From positions 1 to 5,839 of the forward strand of contig JACMOA010000395.1 of the NCBI GenBank assembly GCA_014378225.1: 5,839 bases of DNA, read 5' to 3'. The position numbers were made by a program, and so were the translations under genes. The first letter of the stretch is position 1, and each line of letters begins with the position of its first letter. The notes under the pieces were generated by a model. It did no database searches. It was not told the DNA's origin and saw only the letters and a program-made list of their open reading frames with translations. The stretch comes from Deinococcales bacterium (GTDB taxonomy: Bacteria > Deinococcota > Deinococci > Deinococcales > Deinococcaceae). Below are positions 1-4,284 of this stretch, in pieces.

Positions 1-116
1 CGGGGACTGGGTTTATGGTAAACATCAGTCTATCGGAGGACCTTCCTTATCCCGAACTCAGGTTAACTAGGTACAACGCCGACATAAAGGTGAAGGTTTT
101 GCTCGAGTGCGTTTGA
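1..116 (+). other. Possible 3' tail of an upstream plus-strand gene, frame unresolved
   Basis: Two plus-strand frames are open from the window edge. The frame starting at base 3 runs 37 codons to TGA at 114-116 and has a fairly GC-rich third position (23 of 37 by hand count). The frame starting at base 2 runs to TAG at 68-70 and has a weaker third-position bias (9 of 22). Either could be the C-terminus of a gene that begins before the window, and neither tail carries a motif I recognise. The first is slightly favoured on codon composition only. It is also possible that the stretch is non-coding. Confidence 0.2.
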
Positions 117-143
117 TTTGCCCTCGAGAGTTTTGCTGCGTCT

Positions 144-210
144 GTCTTGGCCCAAAAGTAGCACCTACCGGGCCGCGCCGCGTCTTGGCGAAAACGGCAC
201 CTACCGGGCC
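144..210 (-). repeat. Tandem pair of a ~36-nt intergenic repeat, copy set 1
   Basis: Two head-to-tail units share GTCTTGG, then a short variable spacer, then (G)GCACCTACCGGGCC on the plus strand. The first spans 144-174 and the second 182-210. Read on the minus strand the unit starts GGCCCGGTAGGTGC and ends CCAAGAC, followed by about seven further bases before the next unit, giving a 36-base pitch. The first unit carries a two-base insertion in its centre. The same unit recurs in the same orientation at 1673-1737, so alr is bracketed by the two pairs. Function is unknown; a protein binding site or a dispersed extragenic repeat are both possible. Confidence 0.7.
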
Positions 211-211
211 T

Positions 212-367
212 CGGCGCTCGAGGGGAAGCCATGACCCTCTACGCTCGAGTGTGCACTGAGGTTGGTCACAAATTGGTCAAAAGTTTGAGCTTCTGCGCTC
301 AAGGCTTCTGCATTTTCCGTATCCCTTCTGGTTGGGCGGCGCTCGAGGGAATTCTGAATCCATGACC
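212..367. repeat. Short imperfect direct repeat around CGGCGCTCGAGGG
   Basis: CGGCGCTCGAGGG followed within a few bases by CCATGACC occurs at 212-236 and again at 337-367. The second copy carries a six-base longer middle. The shared words suggest a local duplication that has since diverged. Because both copies contain the abundant CTCGAG hexamer, part of the similarity may be chance built around that word. Confidence 0.35.
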
Positions 368-502
368 GCTGCCTCCAGAACCGCTCGAGCCGAGCTTTTC
401 TGTATCCGGGCCTGTGCGATAAAGGAAAGCGATTGAGATGAAAAACCAACTCACTTTTTTGGGTCACGCCGCCTTTAAATTCACCCTCGAGAACTGTTTT
501 CC

Positions 503-1591
503 CTAACCCTCGAGCAAAACTCGCCCAATCCTGCCCCGCTCGAGCCGGGTTAAAATCTCGTAATCAATCGTGTCCACCCAACTCGCCACCCTACTAGCGC
601 TCAAATCTCCGGGTCCAAACACTTCCACCTCGTCGCCCACCTTCAGCTCGAGGCCGCTCACGTCCACCATGCATTGGTCCATACAGATGCGTCCCAGTAC
701 GGGCCTGAGTTCACCATTCACCCGCATGAAGGCTTTGCCCGTGGCGCCCCTGGGGTAGCCGTCTCCATAGCCAATCTGAACGTTAGCGGCCAGAGTGTCG
801 CGCTGTGCGGTCCACAGGCCACCGTAAGACACGCTTTCCCCGGCCCGCACCGTCTGAAACGCGCCTATTCTGGCTTTCAAGGTGAGTGCGGGTTTCAGCT
901 CGAGCCGCCCCGTCATGCCGGGGTCTGGGGCGTAGCCATAGCTGGCAATTCCAGGCCGAATCAGGTCGAAAGCTGCCCTCTTTCCAAAAGCCAGTACCCC
1001 GGCGCTGTTGCTGAGGTGAAAAAGCGGTTTTGGCTCGAGCCTGGAGCACAAAGCGGTGTGGATTTTCTCGAAACGCTCGAGCTGAAGTGCGGCGTCCTGT
1101 AAGTCTGGGCTGTCCGCGCTGGCAAAGTGCGAATAAATACCCTCGAGTGCCAACCCTCGAGTGAGAATTTCGTTTAATAGCTCTGGAACCCCTTCTGGAC
1201 GCACCCCCAGGCGGTTCATTCCAGTGTTGATTTTGAGCTGAACTTTTGCCCCACGTTGCAATTCACCCAGGTCCTCGCTCGAGCCAACCGAGAGATGAAC
1301 TCCCCTGGCGGACAGTCTGGAGGCTTCGAGCGGGTCGGTGGGCGTGAGCAACAGGATGGGTTTTTGGATTCTCTCCTCGAGCAATTCCCAGGCTTCATCT
1401 GCACTCGCTACCCCAAAGCCCCACAGCAAGGGATGGTTTTCCAATACTTTTGCCACCAGTTTCAGCCCGTGTCCGTAAGCGTTGGCCTTGACCGGAAGCA
1501 AAATTTTAGCGCCTCCAGCCGCTTGACTTAGGGTCTCGAGGTTGTGGTGCAGGGCTTGGAGCGAGATGTGAGCGGTGGCTCGAGCAGACAT
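503..1591 (-). CDS. alr: Alanine racemase (PLP-dependent)
   Basis: This 362-residue cytoplasmic enzyme interconverts L- and D-alanine using pyridoxal phosphate, supplying D-alanine for peptidoglycan. The length is normal for the family. The N-terminal TIM-barrel part carries the PLP signature PVKANAYGHG at 33-42, with K35 as the Schiff-base lysine. MNRLG (125-129) supplies the substrate-carboxylate arginine R127, HLSNSAG (192-198) the phosphate-binding region and RPGI (212-215) the arginine facing the pyridine nitrogen. The C-terminal beta domain has SYGG (255-258) with the opposing catalytic base Y256, GYGDGYPR (274-281), CMDQ (303-306) and YEILTRL (344-350). All key residues are present, so it should be active. 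The start is ATG at 1591; the reading frame offers no earlier start before the Shine-Dalgarno sequence. That sequence sits 13 bases upstream, which is long, and an out-of-frame ATG lies in between. The stop is TAG. The gene points away from the usp operon and appears monocistronic. It holds 12 CTCGAG words. Confidence 0.96.
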   Translation of the reverse strand: MSARATAHISLQALHHNLETLSQAAGGAKILLPVKANAYGHGLKLVAKVLENHPLLWGFGVASADEAWELLEERIQKPILLLTPTDPLEASRLSARGVHLSVGSSEDLGELQRGAKVQLKINTGMNRLGVRPEGVPELLNEILTRGLALEGIYSHFASADSPDLQDAALQLERFEKIHTALCSRLEPKPLFHLSNSAGVLAFGKRAAFDLIRPGIASYGYAPDPGMTGRLELKPALTLKARIGAFQTVRAGESVSYGGLWTAQRDTLAANVQIGYGDGYPRGATGKAFMRVNGELRPVLGRICMDQCMVDVSGLELKVGDEVEVFGPGDLSASRVASWVDTIDYEILTRLERGRIGRVLLEG

Positions 1592-1604
1592 ACCTTCATG
1601 ATAG

Positions 1605-1612
1605 CCTCCTTT
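1605..1612 (-). promoter_or_regulatory. Ribosome binding site of alr, with an intervening out-of-frame ATG
   Basis: On the minus strand AAAGGAGG lies 13 bases before the alr ATG (1589-1591). An out-of-frame ATG (1597-1599) is only five bases from the Shine-Dalgarno core. It opens a 23-codon frame that ends at a TAA inside alr. The standard spacing therefore favours the small overlapping frame rather than alr itself, while conservation of the protein favours the alr start as given. Confidence 0.6.
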
Positions 1613-1672
1613 GTGGCCCTGAGAATTTCCTAAAACGAACCGTGGCTTTTTTCAGAAGGGACAATGAGTGAT

Positions 1673-1737
1673 GTCTTGGTGAAAGCGGCACACTCCCACT
1701 CGCTCCGTGTCTTGGTCTGAACGGCACCTAGCGGGCC
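1673..1737 (-). repeat. Tandem pair of the ~36-nt intergenic repeat, copy set 2
   Basis: The unit at 1709-1737 matches the 182-210 copy with the same 29-base spacing between its ends: GTCTTGG, seven variable bases, then GGCACCTAGCGGGCC. The adjoining unit (core 1673-1691) keeps GTCTTGG, seven bases and GGCAC but has diverged in the rest. The pitch is 36 bases. The pair lies between the alr ribosome binding site and a terminator-like hairpin, where the alr promoter should be, so a regulatory role for alr is conceivable but not shown. Confidence 0.65.
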
Positions 1738-1748
1738 AAACCGCCTCG

Positions 1749-1776
1749 AAAAAATCTTGTACGTTTCAAGATTTTT
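1749..1776 (-). terminator. Hairpin with T-run, probable rho-independent terminator (minus strand)
   Basis: AAAAATCTTG (1750-1759) and CAAGATTTTT (1767-1776) form a perfect ten-base-pair stem around a seven-base loop. On the minus strand the last part of the stem runs into TTTTTT (1754-1749), as in a rho-independent terminator. On the plus strand it also ends in a T-run, so it could act in both directions. The stem is AT-rich, with only two G-C pairs, and would be weak. It directly follows the stop codon of the candidate ORF at 1766-1906. An operator dyad is the alternative reading. Confidence 0.5.
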
Positions 1777-1906
1777 CGGATTCCGTATGATTGATGCCTG
1801 ATTCGTCCTGCACTTCATCGGATTTGGACTTGCGAAAGAGGTCCAGTGAAAGCGAGGGCTGATAGGTAAAGTTTGCTGTAACGCTGCGGTAATCCTTGAA
1901 GTGCAT
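1766..1906 (-). CDS. Candidate small protein or gene remnant, 46 residues, unknown
   Basis: An ATG at 1904-1906 opens a 46-codon frame beginning MHFKDYRSVTANFTYQP and ending in a charged, serine- and glutamate-rich tail; TGA is at 1766-1768. The amino-acid mix looks protein-like, and the frame runs straight into a terminator-like hairpin, which is what one expects at the end of a real gene. Against it: there is no convincing Shine-Dalgarno sequence, and its start lies only nine bases from the start of the divergent usp gene, leaving no space for two separate promoters. The same frame stays open upstream to 2038 antisense to usp. It could be a true small protein, the 3' remnant of a gene broken by rearrangement, or chance. 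I recognise no family. Confidence 0.3.
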   Translation of the reverse strand: MHFKDYRSVTANFTYQPSLSLDLFRKSKSDEVQDESGINHTESEKS

Positions 1907-1909
1907 AGT
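1904..1909 (+). promoter_or_regulatory. Candidate -10 element for a leaderless usp transcript
   Basis: CATAGT lies six bases upstream of the usp ATG at 1916, and no Shine-Dalgarno sequence is visible there. A -10 hexamer this close to the start codon is the arrangement of leaderless mRNAs known in Deinococcus and other bacteria. No clear -35 accompanies it and the hexamer is not a perfect match, so this is a weak call. Confidence 0.25.
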
Positions 1910-1915
1910 GCGCGT

Positions 1916-2908
1916 ATGAATGTCCCCAAGTTCAGCAAAATGCTGGTGGCCCTCGAGAATACCGCGCTGGGGCAGCAGGTCGCAAGGGCCGCGCTCGAGT
2001 TTGTGGCCCGTCTGAAAGTGCAGGTTCTGTTTGTGCATGTACTATCCCCAGGTTTGAACCCCGACCTCGAGCGGATAACTGTGCTGGACCGGGAAAGTTC
2101 TAATCTGTCAGGATACAGTTTTACCACTGGTATTCAGGTGCTGGACACTCTAAAACCCCTGCTTTCCATCGCACCTTTCGACCTCAGAGTCTTGCTGGGC
2201 GAACCGGCCTCGAGTCTGCTCGAGTGTGCCGAGCAGGAAAACTGTGACCTGTTGGTTCTGGGAACCCACGCACGCGAAGGGGTGTCCCGTCTGTTGCTGG
2301 GCAGTGTGGCCGAGCATGTGATGCGCCACAGCGCCTTACCGATACTGTTACTGCGGGCCTCGAGCGCACCCCGATTGAACCCAACGAACGCAGCATTTAG
2401 CGTGGCCGTGGCGGTAGATGGCAGCCCTCGGTGTGAGTGGACCGCCGAGGTTGCGGCAGAACTGGCGCTGCAACTGCACAGCCCGCTTTGGGTGCTGCAT
2501 GTGTTGGACGACGCTCGAGCCGAGACGAGCCAGCATCTACACGCCGCACAGGGAAACGGGGAGATTGCCGATGTGTTGCGGCAACGCGGTGAATACGCAC
2601 TGGCACTGGCCCGTACTCGAGCGCTTCAGGTTTCCGCCCAACAGGCTTCTACGCGGCTGGAATTACACTCCCAGCTTCTTGCGCCCCACCCGGATGGGGT
2701 GGCCTCGAGCCTGATGCTTCACGCCGCCGAAAAGAAACTTTCGCTGTTGGTGATGGGAATGCGCGACAGAACGAATCTCTTTCGCTGGCTCGAGGGCAGC
2801 AATGCCGAAAGTGTGGTGCGCCATTCGCCCTGTCCAGTGTTGGTGATTCCCCATAAAGTTCCAACCCACGCCACACATGAGGAAAACACCGTTTCGCAAA
2901 CGGTGTAG
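1916..2908 (+). CDS. Universal stress protein with two Usp domains (first of pair)
   Basis: The 330-residue soluble protein consists of two Usp (UspA-type) domains in tandem, about 8-148 and 161-313. Usp proteins are cytoplasmic alpha/beta proteins linked to starvation and stress survival; many bind ATP through G-2x-G-9x-G(S/T). Domain 1 ends with GTHAREGVSRLLLGS (116-130), where the second glycine is alanine (A119). In domain 2 the motif reads GMRD then GS (281-295), with aspartate D284 at that site. The nucleotide-contacting aspartate after the first strand is kept in domain 2 (VAVDGS, 165-170) but is glutamate in domain 1 (VALEN). Each domain thus lacks part of the ATP site. I chose ATG 1916 over the GTG at 1901 because it gives the usual short leader before the first strand; ATG 1940 is another option. 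Its stop codon lies in a hairpin, and the second usp gene follows after 42 bases. Confidence 0.9.
   Translation: MNVPKFSKMLVALENTALGQQVARAALEFVARLKVQVLFVHVLSPGLNPDLERITVLDRESSNLSGYSFTTGIQVLDTLKPLLSIAPFDLRVLLGEPASSLLECAEQENCDLLVLGTHAREGVSRLLLGSVAEHVMRHSALPILLLRASSAPRLNPTNAAFSVAVAVDGSPRCEWTAEVAAELALQLHSPLWVLHVLDDARAETSQHLHAAQGNGEIADVLRQRGEYALALARTRALQVSAQQASTRLELHSQLLAPHPDGVASSLMLHAAEKKLSLLVMGMRDRTNLFRWLEGSNAESVVRHSPCPVLVIPHKVPTHATHEENTVSQTV
2886..2906 (+). promoter_or_regulatory. Perfect hairpin overlapping the first usp stop codon
   Basis: ACACCGTTT (2886-2894) and AAACGGTGT (2898-2906) pair perfectly over nine bases around a three-base loop CGC. The last stem base is the T of the TAG stop (2906-2908). 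There is no T-run behind it, so it is unlikely to be a rho-independent terminator. In the mRNA it could protect the upstream message, tune the ratio between the two usp products, or affect termination of translation. Confidence 0.55.
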
Positions 2909-2934
2909 CCCTCGAGCCACTTCCCGCCCTGCTC

Positions 2935-2943
2935 AAAAGGAGG
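2935..2943 (+). promoter_or_regulatory. Strong ribosome binding site of the second usp gene
   Basis: AAAAGGAGG ends seven bases before the ATG at 2951. It is a full Shine-Dalgarno match at ideal spacing and fixes the start. It contrasts with the first usp gene, which has none visible. Confidence 0.85.
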
Positions 2944-2950
2944 TTTCAAG

Positions 2951-3910
2951 ATGTCCGACAAACTATTGGTGGCCCTTTCCCCAGACTCGAGTGCGGTCAA
3001 AGTGGCCCAAATGGCCTTCGAGCTATCCAAAACGCTGGGTTTGACTGGATTGGCGGTGGCGATTGAAACCCACAAAGGCCCCGCCACTCTCGAGCACATT
3101 TTACCGAACGTTCGGGTCAACTATCCCGCTCTGGACGCGCTCGAGGAGTTTAGTCTGGGAGACGCGCTCGAGGGCTATATCTCCAAAGCTCCGAGTGTGG
3201 TAGACGGTATCCTGCACAGCGTGCGTGAACTGAAACCCGCCTTACTGGTGATGGGAACACAGGGACGCGAGGGGCTGAGCCGAATGCTCGAGGGCAGTGT
3301 GGCCGAGGGGGTATTGAAGCGCTGTCCGGTTCCAGTGTTGTTGCTTCGCAAGGGTGTGGCAGTAGATTTGAATCGGCTCGAGCACGTTTTGGTTTCGGTG
3401 GAGAGTGACCCTGGCAGTGAGCGGGCGCTCGAGGGTGCGGTCAAAATATGCCAGCAAACGGGCGCACGCCTGACCCTGCTGCACGTTCTGGTGGGCAGTG
3501 CCATGACTTATGGGGTAGTTTACGGTGGATACCCCCCTACCGAAGCACAAAATAACTTTGCACAGTGGCGCATCCGAGGCGTGGGCCTGCTCGAGCGCCT
3601 AGAGACAGTGGCGCGAAATCTAGGTGGTGCGGAATTACAGCTCGAGACGGCCCTGCTCGAAACTTTTGATACCAGCGTCTCGAGCAAGATTTTGACCTAC
3701 GCCTGTGAACACGCGGTAGACCTGCTGACCATGAGCACCTCGAGCAAGTCTGGGTTAGACCGCCTGTTTCTGGGAAGTGTAGCCGAGGGTGTGATTCACC
3801 ATGCGGACCTTCCAGTGCTTTTAGTAGGTCCAGCGGCGCAGAGAAATACCGTTTCGGCGGCATTGGAACCTACTCGAGTGGACCAGGATATTCAAACCCG
3901 TTCCCGGTAG
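2951..3910 (+). CDS. Universal stress protein with two Usp domains (second of pair)
   Basis: The 319-residue soluble protein has the same two-domain Usp plan as its upstream neighbour, with domains at about 3-134 and 144-294. Domain 1 has a complete ATP-binding signature, GTQGREGLSRMLEGS (102-116), with G102, G105, G115 and S116 all in place, although the usual aspartate after the first strand is missing (VALSPDS). Domain 2 keeps the helix pattern and GS (275-276), but both earlier glycines are serine (S262, S265) and the aspartate is glutamate (SVES). One domain therefore looks nucleotide-competent and the other structural or regulatory. A hydrophilic tail follows residue 294. It lies 42 bases after the first usp stop on the same strand and is probably co-transcribed with it. 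The pair likely arose by duplication of a two-domain gene. It contains 12 CTCGAG words, eight of them as Leu-Glu codon pairs. Confidence 0.92.
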   Translation: MSDKLLVALSPDSSAVKVAQMAFELSKTLGLTGLAVAIETHKGPATLEHILPNVRVNYPALDALEEFSLGDALEGYISKAPSVVDGILHSVRELKPALLVMGTQGREGLSRMLEGSVAEGVLKRCPVPVLLLRKGVAVDLNRLEHVLVSVESDPGSERALEGAVKICQQTGARLTLLHVLVGSAMTYGVVYGGYPPTEAQNNFAQWRIRGVGLLERLETVARNLGGAELQLETALLETFDTSVSSKILTYACEHAVDLLTMSTSSKSGLDRLFLGSVAEGVIHHADLPVLLVGPAAQRNTVSAALEPTRVDQDIQTRSR

Positions 3911-3940
3911 GTTGTCTCGTTTGAGCGCAGTGATACCAAG

Positions 3941-3973
3941 TCGCCTTGAAGAAGTTCTATTTCTTCAAGGCGA
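3941..3973 (+). terminator. Long perfect hairpin downstream of the usp pair
   Basis: TCGCCTTGAAGAA (3941-3953) pairs perfectly with TTCTTCAAGGCGA (3961-3973): 13 base pairs around a seven-base loop. It lies 30 bases after the second usp stop. No T-run follows, so it does not fit the textbook rho-independent terminator, but its place and stability suggest 3'-end formation or mRNA protection for the usp operon. It also marks the border where base composition drops sharply into the AT-rich gap. Confidence 0.6.
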
Positions 3974-4125
3974 AGCACAGCGAGAAAACTAAAGGGGCGG
4001 GTTGCTGTTTTGTATTTTCATCCCGGTATTTTTCTACGGTAGAAAGTGGGTGTTGGCAATTTGGTATTAGACCCTGTTTTTCATCTTTCAAATTGTGCCC
4101 TAACCCTCATGTATTCCTCTTATTG

Positions 4126-4147
4126 AGAACTATTCTTATTAAAGAAT
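4126..4147. promoter_or_regulatory. Overlapping dyads, candidate operator
   Basis: AGAA-CTA-TTCT (4126-4136) overlaps ATTCTT-ATTA-AAGAAT (4132-4147), an alternating pattern of AGAA/TTCT half-sites. A TTGAGA sits at 4123-4128 and a TATAT at 4149-4153. Placed about 140 bases before a metal-efflux gene, this could be a regulator site. It does not match a metal-sensor operator I could name with confidence, and AT-rich sequence gives such dyads by chance. Confidence 0.25.
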
Positions 4148-4165
4148 GTATATGCGAGTCATCGC

Positions 4166-4171
4166 TTGACA
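4166..4171 (+). promoter_or_regulatory. Candidate -35 box upstream of the metal ATPase
   Basis: TTGACA is a perfect -35 hexamer. The best -10 partner is only GATTTT at 4191-4196, after a 19-base spacer, which is weak. A transcript from here would carry a leader of roughly 80 bases and include the ribosome binding site, which makes it a better fit than the promoter-like pair at 4239-4268. Confidence 0.3.
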
Positions 4172-4238
4172 GGATTGGTCCCAAACCGAGGATTTTTATT
4201 TTTCTCAGAATCTGGTTAGCCTTTTAGTTTTACAGCAC

Positions 4239-4268
4239 TTGACTCGAGCGTCAAACCCACTTTTGTAT
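4239..4268 (+). promoter_or_regulatory. Dyad TTGAC-N6-GTCAA and promoter-like boxes
   Basis: TTGACTCGAGCGTCAA (4239-4254) is a five-base inverted repeat around a six-base centre that contains part of CTCGAG. Its first half doubles as a -35 box (TTGACT), 18 bases ahead of TTGTAT (4263-4268). A transcript starting here would begin almost at the Shine-Dalgarno sequence, so it may be an operator rather than a promoter. Confidence 0.3.
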
Positions 4269-4274
4269 TTCTTC

Positions 4275-4280
4275 AGGGAG
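4275..4280 (+). promoter_or_regulatory. Ribosome binding site of the metal ATPase
   Basis: AGGGAG lies four bases before ATG 4285. The spacing is short, but the upstream in-frame TGA leaves no other ATG, so it supports this start. Confidence 0.55.
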
Positions 4281-4284
4281 TTCC

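Larger units (their letters stand above)
117..502. other. Intergenic stretch downstream of alr, no supported gene
   Basis: This stretch lies beyond the 3' end of the minus-strand alr gene. It holds a tandem repeat pair (144-210), six CTCGAG words (123, 217, 244, 342, 384, 486) and a short imperfect direct repeat (212-236 and 337-367). An 88-codon minus-strand open frame (201-467) would begin with GTG without a ribosome binding site, and its end runs into the dispersed repeat, so I do not call it a gene. I see no clear hairpin with a T-run that would serve as the alr terminator. Confidence 0.55.
1592..1915. other. Divergent regulatory gap between alr and usp
   Basis: This 324-base region separates the alr start from the first usp start and must carry the promoters of both. 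It contains the repeat pair, the hairpin and the candidate small ORF listed separately. I find no convincing -35/-10 pair for alr. It contains no CTCGAG at all, although the flanking genes carry about 11 per kb. Confidence 0.5.
3974..4284. other. AT-rich intergenic gap before the metal ATPase
   Basis: Composition falls to about 38 percent GC (69 of 180 bases counted at 4021-4200), while neighbouring coding lines reach near 70 percent. A 93-codon plus-strand frame covers most of it, but it starts at a TTG inside the hairpin, has no ribosome binding site and encodes a cysteine/phenylalanine-rich sequence unlike a known protein; I reject it. The gap most likely carries the promoter and operator of the ATPase. 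It has only one CTCGAG, at 4243. Confidence 0.55.

Noticed and set aside
144..210. Tandem 36-nt units as a CRISPR array
   Set aside because: The units are adjacent with no spacers, only two per site, and diverged inside. There are no cas genes in the window.
201..467. 88-codon minus-strand ORF downstream of alr
   Set aside because: It has a GTG start without a ribosome binding site, its 3' end overlaps the dispersed repeat, and no motif is recognisable. Only part of it looks protein-like.
484..514. Two CTCGAG words near the alr stop as its terminator
   Set aside because: They could pair over six bases, but any two copies of a palindrome can. The loop is 17 bases and no T-run follows.
674..1102. 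142-codon plus-strand ORF antisense to alr
   Set aside because: It lies wholly inside the well-supported alr gene on the opposite strand and has no independent support.
3941..3973. Long inverted repeat as an end of an insertion sequence
   Set aside because: Its arms are adjacent with a seven-base loop, there is no second distant copy, no transposase and no target duplication; a transcript-end hairpin fits better.
3946..4227. 93-codon plus-strand ORF in the AT-rich gap
   Set aside because: It starts at a TTG inside a perfect hairpin, has no Shine-Dalgarno sequence, and has the composition expected from translated AT-rich non-coding DNA.
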